Positions 34,800 to 44,900 of a stretch of 64,000 bases of DNA are shown here, in pieces. The translations under genes and the position numbers were made by a program. Each line of letters starts with the position of its first letter. The first letter of the stretch is position 1. Source of the stretch: Eutrigla gurnardus (taxonomy: Eukaryota > Chordata > Actinopteri > Perciformes > Triglidae); the NCBI GenBank assembly GCA_963514095.1, contig OY741286.1, forward strand, positions 1,742,611 to 1,806,610. Reading direction: 5' to 3'. The notes beneath the pieces were generated by a model. The model worked only from the letters and a program-made list of their open reading frames with translations. It was not told the origin of the DNA and made no database searches.

Positions 34800-36784
34800 A
34801 CCTGTGGTTCTCTGTCGATATAAAGACACCATGAGGACAGTGGAGATACAGTACGGACAGAACACTACCAGGTGGCAGACCAGTCTGAACACGAGGTGGT
34901 GGGGTTCTGAGTCAGTGGGCGGGGCCGACGAAGAGGGCGGGGCTGACGAAGAGGGCGGGGCCACGGTTGCAGGTTTACCTGCAGACAGAAATCCCACCTC
35001 TTCAGGTGAATATCTGGATGAATGAACTGCTGGACTCAAAGATGACCTTTGACCTGCTCACCTGTGACCGAGATCCAGCTGGGCGGAGACTCTACGTCAC
35101 CGAAGGTACACGTGTAGAGGCCCTCGTCAAACCTGGACACATGCTGGATGGTCATGTGACCTGCAGGCTCAGTCCCGATGAGGGAGCCATCCTTGTAGAA
35201 ACCAGCTGGGAGGTCGGAGGTCGGCTTTGTCCTGCAGGACAGAGTGACCTCATGTCCCTCCATCACAGGGAGGACTGGACTCTGCAGGATCGCCGGTCCA
35301 TCTCAACACAGACACAGAAGTCCAGCTGACAACGAGACCTTTACTCTGGCGGGACAACTTTTATTTTGGATTGTGTGATCTTACCAGTGACGGTGACGTT
35401 GATGGTGTTACTGGTTTCTCCGTCTCCGAACTCACACCAGTAAACTCCACTGTCCAGTAAGACAGTGTGGCTGAGGGTGCAGGAAGAACCAGCAGGTTTC
35501 CCCCAGCCACCATCTCCACACTGAGTCCTGGTTTCGTGTCTCGTGGTCCTCCTAAGAATCCATCCAGCTGGACCCCCGTCGTCCTCACAGCTCAGAGAGA
35601 AGGAAGTCCAGCTGAAGAACTGGAGGCTGCTGGGACTCGTAGTCAGACGAACTGGAAGAGGAGGATGAAACAAGACCAGGTGAGATCCCGGTGTACCTGG
35701 TGTTTTCATCAACATACATATTTCCCAGCATGCATTGCAACAAAACCAATGAAAACGATTAGTTTAATGGAATAGTTTTAATTGCTCATGTAGAATTTTT
35801 AAAAATAAGATGGTATGATGGTATTTATGAGGACCACTGTAAAATAAAACACAGAGCCGAGAGAGGTGGCTATATTCAGAGAAACTAAAGTTTAGAAAAG
35901 TGTTAATTTGGGACTTTATTACAACCGGAACAACCGGATTGGTTGGTTGTGGTAGCTTTCACTTGTCATAGCTGTAATAAACTCACAAATTTGCTACTTT
36001 TAAAATTAGCAATTTTGTCACTTTATAAACTTGCAAAATTGGCCACTTTATAAACTCGTAAATTTGCTACTTTTAAAAACTCGCAAATTTGCCACTTTAA
36101 AAACTTGCAAATTTGCCACTTTATAAACTCGCAAATTTGCCACTTTTAAAAGTTTGCAAATTTGCCACTTTATAAACTTGCGATTTTGCCACTTTTTAAA
36201 AGTTGCAAATATGCCACTTTTTAAAACTTGCAAATTTGCTATCTTATAAACTCGCAAATATGCCACTTTTTAAAACTTGCAAATGTGCCACTTTTTAAAA
36301 CTCACATATTTGCTACTTTTTGAAACTTTTTTGCCACTTTTTTCTCTGAATATTGCCCCCCTCTTTCAGCTCCATTTATTTTGTTTTATTTTCTACAGTC
36401 AGCCTTATATACGCCGTCGTACGATGACGACGACTACCCCGACATCTTGTTTACAGTCTATGAAATGACACCATCTTTGATTTCCCCTTGAGTTCCCCTT
36501 TGCACTTATTTCTCCTTCCAGCCCCCCGGGGGGTCGAGATGAATCATTTTCAGGTTTGTCGACAATCAACAATGTTTTGAGCGTTTCCTGACCTCGGCCT
36601 GTGGAGCAGCTCAGCAGCGAGGCCAGAACTGAAGAGGAAGGACACAACAACAGAGCAGGCTGGTGTTTATATGCAGGATAGAAACAGGATGGTCAAACAG
36701 GATGAGCATCGTTGAATTAGATGTCGTTGCATCAAAGACACGGCGGTACTTACGGAGCAGACACAGCACCGAGGGTTCGTCCAT
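34582..36784 (-). CDS. Fc-receptor-like type I membrane protein, intact gene model
   Basis: Six exons on the minus strand: 36784-36754 (ATG, signal peptide MDEPSVLCLL), 36628-36593 (36-bp signal exon, LLASLLSCSTGR), 35651-35385 (Ig domain 1: SLSCEDDGG ... SGVYWCEFGDGETSNTINVT), 35301-35062 (Ig domain 2: PVLPVMEGHEVTLSCR ... DEGLYTCTFG), 34978-34802 (Pro/Ser stalk and transmembrane VCHLVVFCPYCISTVLMV), 34691-34582 (tail ending VAVSTEHHF, stop). All introns are GT-AG, phases match, and the CDS is 861 nt, 286 aa. The two C2-type Ig domains with a split signal peptide match fish Fc-receptor-like/FCGR proteins of leukocytes. The tail has no tyrosine, unlike the plus-strand relative. Ligand unknown. 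Confidence 0.8.
34802..34978 (-). CDS. Fc-receptor-like exon: stalk and transmembrane helix
   Basis: 177 bp between TCTGTCTGCAG and GTATCAATC. A repeated PPSSSA stalk is followed by a 19-20 residue hydrophobic helix (LVCHLVVFCPYCISTVLMV) and a basic stop-transfer (LYRQR). Confidence 0.8.
35062..35301 (-). CDS. Fc-receptor-like exon: Ig domain 2
   Basis: 240 bp, acceptor TGTGTTGAG, donor CAG/GTGAGC. Ig strand B Cys in VTLSCRTK and strand F Cys in GLYTCTF; KDGSLIGTEPAGHM between them is the family signature. Homologous to 25440-25682. Confidence 0.85.
35385..35651 (-). CDS. Fc-receptor-like exon: Ig domain 1
   Basis: 267 bp, acceptor CTCTTCCAG, donor CTG/GTAAGA. Cys pair in LSCEDD and YWCEFG, extra Cys pair CGDGG ... 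SSC as common in fish members, and N-glycosylation sequon NVT at the domain end. Confidence 0.85.
35985..36360. repeat. AT-rich 27-31-bp minisatellite
   Basis: About 12 degenerate units of the form AACTTGCAAATTTGCCACTTTTTA, in the intron between signal exon 2 and Ig exon 1 of the minus-strand Fc-receptor-like gene. Confidence 0.9.
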
Positions 36785-37004
36785 CCTTAACACTCGTGAG
36801 ATCTAGACAGGAGCAGCAGACAGGAGCAGTCAGTGGGATTTGTAGTTTTTTTTGTCAAACATCGTCTGCTCAGGCATACTTTCACCTAGAAACTCCATTT
36901 AAACTTTAAAATGTCTGTCTATCTCTCTGTCTCACTCAGAAGTGACAGCAGGTGCGCTCTGATTGGCCGACAGGAGCAGTCAGTGGGAGTTGTAGTTTTT
37001 CAAA

Positions 37005-37043
37005 GAAGACAGACAGACAGACAGACATGACAGACAGACAGAC
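37005..37043. repeat. (GACA)n microsatellite
   Basis: Ten or so GACA units with one TGACAG interruption. Confidence 0.85.
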
Positions 37044-37199
37044 ACGTCACAGGACCAGCTGCGGTTGATTGCTCTGCTCTGATTGGTGGGCTCCATCTGG
37101 CCCTGGTTGCTTAGCTACCAAAGCCTGCCCCCAGCAAGCCTGACTGTGATGAACGTTTTACTGTTGCTCACATGTGATAACATCATTAGGGCACTCTCC

Positions 37200-37312
37200 A
37201 CACAACTCAACTGGGAACCGTAGGGTCGCCGGTTCGAGTCCCTGTATGGACCAAGAATGGAGAGGTGCCAGTTCACCTCCTGGGCTCTGCCGAGGTGCCG
37301 TTGAGCATCCAG
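37200..37312 (+). mobile_element. tRNA-derived SINE fragment
   Basis: B-box GGTTCGAGTCC at 37228-37238, followed by CTGTATGGACCAAGAATGG and GAGGTGCCAGTTCACCTCC, CTGCCGAGGTGCCGTTGAGCA. This tail is typical of a widespread teleost tRNA-SINE. The A-box half is largely missing. Confidence 0.7.
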
Positions 37313-38624
37313 CTTAATTATACTTTTTCACATATTCAGCTTTTTAAATATTCTTTTCAGCTATTCAGCTTTTTCAAACTTTTGCACATATTCAGCTTTT
37401 TTAATATTTTCTTCAAATATTCAGCTTTTTTTTGCAGTGTTGCTTCAGCATTAAAGCATTTCCACGCATTTTCTGCAGGAAATGCATTTTCTAGTTATAA
37501 AAGGCATCATAATGCTAATGTTATTAACCAACAGAATGAGATTAAAACATATTATAAGTATTATTGTAATGTATTACAGACATGTCCCCCAACAACCTTT
37601 TCCATTGTACATATATATAGATATATAGATATAGATATACATATATAGATATACATATATTGATATATGATATATTTGGCAGATCAAACTTCACTGATAA
37701 CGACTTGCTGTGATAGAATTGGTTATAAAAAAGTTCCCTCCTTTTCCCCGTTGGTAGTGTGTAATAAACAAACCGCCCCTGAACGGAAGTGTAAAATTGT
37801 CTCATAGTTTCATTTGATAAAAAACAAAGCATGTCGTGGATATTTTCAATATGATTTAAATCAGGAAACAATCAAATAAAAAGACTAAATATCCAGTACA
37901 ACAACCAAATAGAAAATACCCCATTTCTATTTGTTGTTCTGCAATAAGGAACTACTTTTGATTGGTTCATCTCTGACTGTGATAAATGACATTCACAAAA
38001 AATATCGGCATTTATTTTTGTTATATTCATTTTGTGGAATTATAATTTTTTTTTACCTTACTGTATTCAAATGTGGCCTAATAATGTGTGCTGTGTTTAC
38101 ATTATATTACTGTACTAAACTGAACAACACAGACTGAAGGTTTGATCCAGATCAAAACCAAGGTTGGATTACGTGATGTATCGATTTCAAAATCCGTTTT
38201 TCCTTTTGAAAAACCCATTTTCAATATTTAATCCAATCAGAAATCCTAAATCCAACGGGATTCCTTCTGAAAAAGTGGGCCCTGGATGCCATTAGTCCTG
38301 CAGCACCGTGGACAAACGCCACATCAGTGAAAGTGGCAGTGAGCTGAACGCAGGTGGTGAAACATCAGAATTCAGGGTTCATTGTGATATTTACAAAGAA
38401 GAATAAAGCACCGACTGTTTGGAAGAGAGAGACAGACAAATGTTGTTCTCTGACCTCGTTGACCAAAACATAATGAAGGAGTCTCATTCTCCGCTGGTGA
38501 AAGGAGGACTAACCCCTCACCTGCTCTCCACTTTGCTTCATTTCTTACAGGAAAGATTCCTTTACGTTTAGACAAGAAGTCAGCAGCTCTACCAGTCAAT
38601 GACGTGTTATGTCATGTGTTTTAT
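37313..38624. other. Unassigned AT-rich spacer
   Basis: Contains a GATATA-rich simple stretch at about 37607-37675 and several imperfect ATTCAGCTTTTT repeats at 37320-37430. No gene recognised. Confidence 0.4.
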
Positions 38625-39108
38625 AACAGCCAGGAGGTCGAGTGGGAGGTCTTGTGGTGATCGAGCCCAGCACTGAGTGACCACTCTGGTCTCCTGCGAG
38701 GCTTTTCCGAGAGGAGCCGGTGGTGCTCTGAGCAGGGACTGAAAGATTTCTGCCCAGACAGACAGCTTTAAGTTGCTGTGATCTCTGTAGCAGTCATAGT
38801 CCTGTCATTATCGTTGACCTCGTATGTGAGCATTTAATAATGATTCATTATTAGTATAATAAGTATATGTTATCCGTTCAGATGTGTCCAGATGTGTGAT
38901 TAATGAACAAAAGGCCCATTCGTGTGAGGCTGTATGACTGCATGGTCCGGATTACCTGAAAGCCTATAGGAGGAGCTCTAAAACACTGTTCATAAACGCT
39001 CCGACAGCGTCTGACGCTCACGTTTTGAAAAGCCTCGCAGGAGACCAGAGTGGTCACTCATGCTGGGCTAGATCACCACAAGACCTCCCGCTCGACCTCC
39101 TGGCTGTT
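38625..39108. mobile_element. Short inverted-repeat element with 82-bp TIRs
   Basis: 38625-38706 and 39027-39108 are near-perfect inverted copies (starting AACAGCCAGGAGGTCGAG, ending GCGAGGCTTTT) around about 320 bp of spacer. No ORF of note. Looks like a MITE; the family is not recognised. Confidence 0.75.
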
Positions 39109-39427
39109 CTAAAATCTGAATATTCAGATAAAGACATTGTAATCGGTCTACGGAGCAGATCAAGTGTTCACGCTGCATAACACGGCGCCTTCCGGGTCAT
39201 TAAAAAAGACGTAAAGGCAAAATCTGGAATGAGAAATGGCACTATTTCATCCCCGAATCCCATTCATGAACACAATATCTAATATCAGTTAACGAGTCGT
39301 TTTCCGTTTCTCGTTTTCCGATTTTAAAACGAATAACGGGATACGAGTCATTTCCGTGTTTCGTTCTTTTATTTTGAAGCGTAAAACGAAAGTTACGAAT
39401 GTAACTACGGTTCTATGAATCCTGGAT

Positions 39428-39571
39428 GACCGCCAGAGGCGGTGCTTAAAGCACTGGATATCTCCACCTCGCGCATGCGCATTTCGAGTACCAATAACAA
39501 CATAGTCACCTGTGACCCCCACGTGACACCGGGAGGGCTATATCTTCCGGTGTCGTAAGAGGATCTGTTCC
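39428..39571. repeat. DIRS inverted terminal repeat, left
   Basis: 144 bp from GACCGCCAGAGGCGGTGC to GAGGATCTGTTCC, reverse complement of 45161-45304. Confidence 0.95.
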
Positions 39572-39615
39572 CAGAATCTTCTCGCGAAAACACACGGATT
39601 CTGAGTGACAAGATG

Positions 39616-39717
39616 CTCTGGCGGTCATCCAGGATTCATAGAACCGTAGTTACATTCGTAACTTTCGTTCTATTTCATCCTTACTGACCGCCAGAGGCGG
39701 TGCTTAAAGCACTGGAT
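39616..39717. repeat. DIRS internal complementary region (circle-junction sequence)
   Basis: 39616-39669 is the reverse complement of the left extremity 39385-39438; 39666-39717 is the reverse complement of the right extremity 45273-45324. The two halves overlap by exactly CGTT, the 4-bp sequence shared by both ends. This is the splint predicted to align both termini during circularisation of DIRS cDNA. Confidence 0.95.
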
Positions 39718-39757
39718 GACCCATACCAACAAGGTCACAAAGAATCCAACACCCACC

Positions 39758-42700
39758 TCATTCATTGGGGGCAGCAGCGCTTGGACACAGGACCACACCC
39801 ATCGGATGGGGAGCAGCGACGTTGACCCGATAAAAACGTGCAAATGTGCCAGGTGACGTCCATGATGCCGCAGCACAGATCGCCTCCAGGGGCACCCCTC
39901 TTAGTGCCGCCCATGACGTTGAAACACTCCTGGTGGAGTGACACCTTACCCCGGATGGCGGGGGGCGGCCACTGGCCCCATAGGCATGCGTGATCGCATC
40001 CACAACCCAGTGGGACAGCCGCTGCTTGGAAAGCGCACGGCCTCTGTTAGGGCCACTATGACACACGAACAGCTGTTCCGACTGCCGCATGCCGGCAGTG
40101 GCGTCAATGTAAGCCTCAAGAGCCCGTACCGGGCACAGCAGCTCCGACTGACCATCCTCAGACAGGGAGTCAAAGCGTGCGAGCTGGATAGGCTGGTTAA
40201 GATGGGCACGTGAAAGCACCTTTGGTAGGAACGCCACATTCGGCCACAGGACCACCCCTGAGCCATCAGGGTTCCACCGCAGGCAGGTATCAGCCACGGA
40301 GAGGGCATGCAACTCCCCGACGCGCTTCGCAGAGGTAATGGCAAGCAGAAAAGCTGTCTTCATAGAGAGCCATTTCAACCCTACCTGGGTCAAAGGCTCA
40401 AAGGGAGGAGCGGACACGGCCTCCAGCACCAGGGGCAGGTCCCATGCTGGAGCCCTCAGGGTCCTAGGGGGGCGCAGCCTCAGAGCCCCTCTAAGGAAGA
40501 GGGACACCAACCTGTGGCACCCCACTGTGGCTCCGTCGACCATCTCGTGTCGGGAAGAAATAGCAGCCACATAGACTCTAAAGGTGGAAGGAGCGCGACC
40601 ATCATCCAGCAGAGACTGCAGAAACTCCAGAACAGTGGCCACAGAGCAACGTGCTGGATCTACTGCCTTATCCACACACCAGTTAGAGAACAGCCTCCAT
40701 CTGTTCTCATATTGAACCCGGGTAGATGGTGCCCTGGCGTTCAGAATAGTATGCCTGACGTCCGCAGGGCAAGCCCTCAGCAGTGGGTCGGGCCCTGTAG
40801 CGGCCAGGCCCAGAGCTGGAGGCGACCGGGGTCCGGATGCCAAATCAGACCCCCCAGCTGTGAAAGGAGGTCCGTCCTGTAGGGGAGGCGCCACGGAGAG
40901 CTGCAGCAGAGCCTGCGCAGCAATGGAAACCACAGTCTCCCTGGCCAAAAGGGGGCCACCAGAAGGAGCCTGTGGCCCTGCAGAAGTACCCGCTGGAGTG
41001 TTGGAAGAATCAGGGGCAGCGGTGGGAAGGCGTACAGAGGACACTGCGGCCAGTCGTGAGCCAGAGCGTCCTGGCCAAGGGGGCTGGTCACCTCCGTCCA
41101 GGAGAACCAGAGGGGGCAATGTGTTGACTCCGCCGAAGCGAAGAGGTCCACTTCCGCCCTGCCGAAAAGACCCCACAACATCTCCACCACTTCCGGATGA
41201 AGCCGCCACTCCCCTGGTGGGGGCTTCCGCCGCGACAGAAAATCTGCGGCCAGATTCCGTTCCCCTGGTATAAAAGCTGCCCGCAGGCTGGCCAGACGGG
41301 GATACGCCCAAGTCAACAGGCTCCGAGCTACCTGGAGAAGCTGTGCAGACCGGGTGCCCCCTTGGTGGTTGATCTGGGCAACAGTGGACATGTTGTCCGA
41401 ACGAACCAGCACATGCTTGCCCAACAGGTGAGGCAGAAAGTGGACAAGCGCCAGATGCACAGCACGGAGCTCTAGCGCATTGATATGCGTGTGGTGCTGG
41501 GCCGGCCACTGCCCCTGGGCAGTCCTGCCCTGCCACACCGCGCCCCACCCCGAGAGGCAAGCGTCGGTGCGTGACCATCTCCCGGCGGGATGGGATGGCG
41601 CCCAGGGGTACACCCACAGACAGAAATGACCTCTGTCTCCATGGGGACAGAGAAATGAGGCACCGCCGAGACACCCTGACCTTCCGGTAGCCATGCCACT
41701 TGGGGTCCAAGTGGAGGCTGTTCAGCCACATCTGTAGTGGGCGCAGAGACAGCAAGCCCAACGGCACCACAGCTGAAGCAGCTGTCAGTTTGCCCAGGAG
41801 CTGGAGGAACCGAAGGAATGGCACCATCCTGCCACCCCTGAAGAGGGGAAGGCGGAGGAGGATGTCGTCTACACGCCGAGGCGACAGATACGCCCTCATA
41901 GTGACTGAGTCCAGGACCATCCCCAGGTATACTACCCGTTGGGATGGGTCCAGGACACTCTTGGGAAAGTTTACTGTCAGGCCCAGCCGGGCCACGTGCT
42001 GAAGCAGCCGAGCCGTATCCTGGGCCACCAGACACTGGGATGGTGCACAGACCAACCAGTCGTCCAAATATGGCAGAACCTTCATGCCCTGCTTCTGCAG
42101 GGGTGCCAGAGCTGCCGAGACAACCCTGGTGAACACCCGCGGGGAGAGGGAGAGGCCAAAGGGAAGAACCCTGAACTGAAAATGCCGGCCGCGAAAAGCA
42201 AATCCCAGGAAGCGTCGATGGTGCGACGCAATTGGGACATGGAAGTACGCATCCTTCAGATCTACAGTGGTGAACCACTCCCCCCTGGTCACCACACGAA
42301 GCGTGTCTGACGTGGTCAGCATGTGAAATGGGAGCACCTTCAGGAACCTGTTGAGTCCCCTCAGGTCGAGAATGGGGCGAAATCCGCCACCTTTCTTTGC
42401 CACCAGAAAGTACCTGGAGTAGAACCCCCTGGGGTGTAGCAGAGGGTCCACTGGCTCGATCGCACCCTTGGCCAGGAGGGCGGACAACTCCTGGCTTAGA
42501 GCTAAGGCCTTCGCCGGGTCGCTGACAACCGTCGTTTTGACCCGGCTGAAGGCTAGGGGCCGGCGTCGGAACTGCAATTCGTACCCCTGGGTTAGGGTGG
42601 AAACCACCCAGGGGTCTGAAGTACAGGCAGCCCAGTAACTGAGCTGCTGTTGGGAAAAACATCCGACGACCGGCCCCGTGGCCCTAGCGCCTGCCCCCCC

Positions 42701-42985
42701 CGCCTCTCGAGGCTCTGGGGGGGCGACGGTCAGGCTGCGGGGCACGAGGCTGCCGGGAAGGTAGGCGCCCGGGGGGCCGAAAGTCATCCACAGGCTGCTG
42801 AGCAGGCCGCTGAGACCTCCGCAGGCCACCAGGGTAACCAGGTGGCTGAGAGCGCTGCCGGGGGACAGCCGAGGGGCCCCTGGGCCTGCTAGGAGCGGAC
42901 ACACTCCTGCGTAGACCGGATAGCCGCTGCCTGGTCTGAGTAGCCTGGGCAGCTCTCTCCAGCGCCTCCAGGGCAGCAGAACCAA
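39758..42985 (-). CDS. DIRS pol: reverse transcriptase, RNase H, tyrosine recombinase
   Basis: 1,075 open codons; first codon TTG, so the real entry is probably from the overlapping gag region. RT begins near SYWAACTSDPWVVSTLTQGY, with VKKGG-like FLVAKKGGGFRPILDLRGLN, VDLKDAYFHVPI, RVLPFGLSLSP and the catalytic LPYLDDWLV. RNase H (TDACLSGWGAVW, NALELRAVHLAL, RSDNMSTVAQINHQGG, NLAADFLSR) is read in the +1 frame between about 41570 and 40790, so two compensating shifts are needed. The recombinase domain returns to the first frame: ARAPSTRVQYENRW, Arg in TSAKRVGELHAL, HSTR, and Tyr in FARFYRVNV (the R-H-R-Y set). It copies the RNA and integrates a circle without a DDE integrase. Confidence 0.92.
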   Translation of the reverse strand: MVLLPWRRWRELPRLLRPGSGYPVYAGVCPLLAGPGAPRLSPGSALSHLVTLVACGGLSGLLSSLWMTFGPPGAYLPGSLVPRSLTVAPPEPREAGGAGARATGPVVGCFSQQQLSYWAACTSDPWVVSTLTQGYELQFRRRPLAFSRVKTTVVSDPAKALALSQELSALLAKGAIEPVDPLLHPRGFYSRYFLVAKKGGGFRPILDLRGLNRFLKVLPFHMLTTSDTLRVVTRGEWFTTVDLKDAYFHVPIASHHRRFLGFAFRGRHFQFRVLPFGLSLSPRVFTRVVSAALAPLQKQGMKVLPYLDDWLVCAPSQCLVAQDTARLLQHVARLGLTVNFPKSVLDPSQRVVYLGMVLDSVTMRAYLSPRRVDDILLRLPLFRGGRMVPFLRFLQLLGKLTAASAVVPLGLLSLRPLQMWLNSLHLDPKWHGYRKVRVSRRCLISLSPWRQRSFLSVGVPLGAIPSRREMVTHRRLPLGVGRGVAGQDCPGAVAGPAPHAYQCARAPCCASGACPLSASPVGQACAGSFGQHVHCCPDQPPRGHPVCTASPGSSEPVDLGVSPSGQPAGSFYTRGTESGRRFSVAAEAPTRGVAASSGSGGDVVGSFRQGGSGPLRFGGVNTLPPLVLLDGGDQPPWPGRSGSRLAAVSSVRLPTAAPDSSNTPAGTSAGPQAPSGGPLLARETVVSIAAQALLQLSVAPPLQDGPPFTAGGSDLASGPRSPPALGLAATGPDPLLRACPADVRHTILNARAPSTRVQYENRWRLFSNWCVDKAVDPARCSVATVLEFLQSLLDDGRAPSTFRVYVAAISSRHEMVDGATVGCHRLVSLFLRGALRLRPPRTLRAPAWDLPLVLEAVSAPPFEPLTQVGLKWLSMKTAFLLAITSAKRVGELHALSVADTCLRWNPDGSGVVLWPNVAFLPKVLSRAHLNQPIQLARFDSLSEDGQSELLCPVRALEAYIDATAGMRQSEQLFVCHSGPNRGRALSKQRLSHWVVDAITHAYGASGRPPPSGVRCHSTRSVSTSWAALRGVPLEAICAAASWTSPGTFARFYRVNVAAPHPMGVVLCPSAAAPNE

Positions 42986-44198
42986 AGAGCTCCCCAGGTT
43001 CTACCGGCACAGCCCGAAGAACCTTCCTACACGACTCCGACAGGGGCGACTGAGCGAGCCAAACCTGGCGGCGAGTCTGGACAATGGTGGACATTGTGCG
43101 CCCCAACTCCCTCGACATGAGGGCAAATGCCTGTAACGAGGCATCGCTCAGACTCTGCAGCGACGGATCAATCTGCGCCTGCTGCAGAGAGGTAGAAAGG
43201 CCCAGCAGTAGGTGGGAAAGGGAATTGCCAATCCGACCCATGCGTGCCGCAGCATCATAGGCCTTTGTGAGAAGGTCGTCCGTGACCCTGCACTGAGGCC
43301 GGGGACACCTGGCATCCGGCCTCAAAGCCTCATCAGGAGCCAAAATGAGGGCCGCGATGGCAGGCTCAACTGGCGCCATGCGGCCTAGCCCAACCTGTGC
43401 CGCATCATGCATGGCAGCCAAGGTCCGGGCGTCTGAGGACGGATGGGAAAGGGCCCTGGTGTCCCTCCAACACGCATGAAGCTCCTTCAAGTACTCCTCT
43501 GAAGGAGGAACAGTGAGTGCGGTCGGGGCAGGGCTGCGCCTGAAAAAGGCGCTAGCCTGAGCCGCGTCTGTCTGTGGCACATCCAGCTGTAGGCGAGCAA
43601 GAGCCATGCGCATGATGGCCCCGATAGAGGTGTCTGCTGCCCCCTGCAGAGAGCTCCGAGCAGAGGAGCAGGAGGCCTCCCCCAAAGTGTGGGAGGTGTC
43701 GTCCTCCGTAACGGCCTCCCGGAACAGGCTAGACGAAGCCGCCAGCGACAGGGCATCGTCCAGCATAGGCGCATCCTCCGAGGGGGGGTCAGGCTGTAGC
43801 CCAGCCGGCCCCCGACCAGCCCCAGGCTGAAGGGCCAGGAGGAGCGCCTTCATCTGCTCCATGTCGGCCGTCAAACCGTCCACCTTGGAGGACAGCCCGC
43901 CCTTCCCCTTTTTCTTGGGGGGGGCACCCATGGCCGCAGCTCCCTCGTGTCGAGGCCGACAACGGCGGGACTGATGTGGAGGGAGACTCGTCAAAGCGGA
44001 GGGATCGTCAGCTGTCTCCCGACGCTCCAACTCTGCCAGCCTAGCGACCCTGAGCACCCAAGGCAGGAGGCCACAGTTCATACAGGCACTGTCAGTGAGG
44101 CCCTCTCTCAAATGTTCGAGGCCGAGGCAAGGAGGGCAGCGGTCATGACCGTCCTCAGACTCAAGAGGAGCCGCACAGGCGACACATGGATGGGCCAT
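42684..44198 (-). CDS. DIRS gag-like protein
   Basis: 504 aa from ATG at 44198 (MAHPCVACAAPLESEDGHDR). N-terminal zinc-ribbon-like Cys pairs (C-VA-C ... C-PP-C ... C-MN-C), a basic segment (PPKKKGKGG), a helical middle with SEEYLKELHACWRDTRALSH and an Arg/Pro/Gly-rich C-terminus (RRSQRPAQQPVDDFRPPGRL). Similar two-part proteins precede RT in vertebrate DIRS elements and are assumed to package the RNA. It overlaps the pol ORF by about 300 bp in another frame. Confidence 0.85.
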   Translation of the reverse strand: MAHPCVACAAPLESEDGHDRCPPCLGLEHLREGLTDSACMNCGLLPWVLRVARLAELERRETADDPSALTSLPPHQSRRCRPRHEGAAAMGAPPKKKGKGGLSSKVDGLTADMEQMKALLLALQPGAGRGPAGLQPDPPSEDAPMLDDALSLAASSSLFREAVTEDDTSHTLGEASCSSARSSLQGAADTSIGAIMRMALARLQLDVPQTDAAQASAFFRRSPAPTALTVPPSEEYLKELHACWRDTRALSHPSSDARTLAAMHDAAQVGLGRMAPVEPAIAALILAPDEALRPDARCPRPQCRVTDDLLTKAYDAAARMGRIGNSLSHLLLGLSTSLQQAQIDPSLQSLSDASLQAFALMSRELGRTMSTIVQTRRQVWLAQSPLSESCRKVLRAVPVEPGELFGSAALEALERAAQATQTRQRLSGLRRSVSAPSRPRGPSAVPRQRSQPPGYPGGLRRSQRPAQQPVDDFRPPGRLPSRQPRAPQPDRRPPRASRGGGGRR

Positions 44199-44270
44199 CA
44201 CCTCCTTCCTATAGCCAATAATAGTGTTACTGGGAGCGTGCGTCACCAGCAAATAACCAGACACTAATTA

Positions 44271-44900
44271 GCTGTGAGCGTAAGCGCTACTGCTAAACAA
44301 AGTCAAATAATAGCGTTACCGGGAGCGGGAGCGAGAACACTGCCTTCACCAGTAAGCAACCAACCAAGGACAATTAGCTGTGAGCGTAAGCGCTGCTGCT
44401 AAACAAAAGTCAAATAATAGCGTTACCGGGAGCGGGAGCGAGAACACTGCCTTCACCAGTAAGCAACAAACCAAGGACAATTAGCTGTGAGCGTAAGCGC
44501 TGCTGCTAAACAAAAGTCAAATAATAGCGTTACCGGGAGCGGGAGCGAGAACACTGCCTTCACCAGTAAGCAACAAACCAAGGACAATTAGCTGTGAGCG
44601 TAAGCGCTGCTGCTAAACAAAAGTCAAATAATAGCGTTACCGGGAGCGGGAGTGAGAACACTGCCTTCACCAGCAAGCAACCAATCAAGGACAATTAGCT
44701 GTGAGCGTAAGCGCTGCTGCTAAACAAAAGTCAAATAATAGCGTTACCGGGAGCGGGAGCGAGAACACTGCCTTCACCAGTAAGCAACAAACCAAGGACA
44801 ATTAGCTGTGAGCGTAAGCGCTGCTGCTAAACAAAAGCCAAATAATAGCGTTACCGGGAGCGGGAGCGAGAACACTGCCTTCACCAGTAAGCAACAACAA
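44271..44900. repeat. DIRS 5' leader, 107-bp tandem repeat x6
   Basis: Units begin (GCTGTGAGCGTAAGCGC) at 44271, 44377, 44484, 44591, 44698 and 44805. They lie just upstream of gag in element orientation, a position where promoter or packaging signals would be expected. Confidence 0.95.

Noticed and set aside
41472..42662. 396-codon Pro/Gly/Ser-rich frame overlapping DIRS pol
   Set aside because: Shadow frame of GC-rich RT coding sequence; the real domains are in the other frames.
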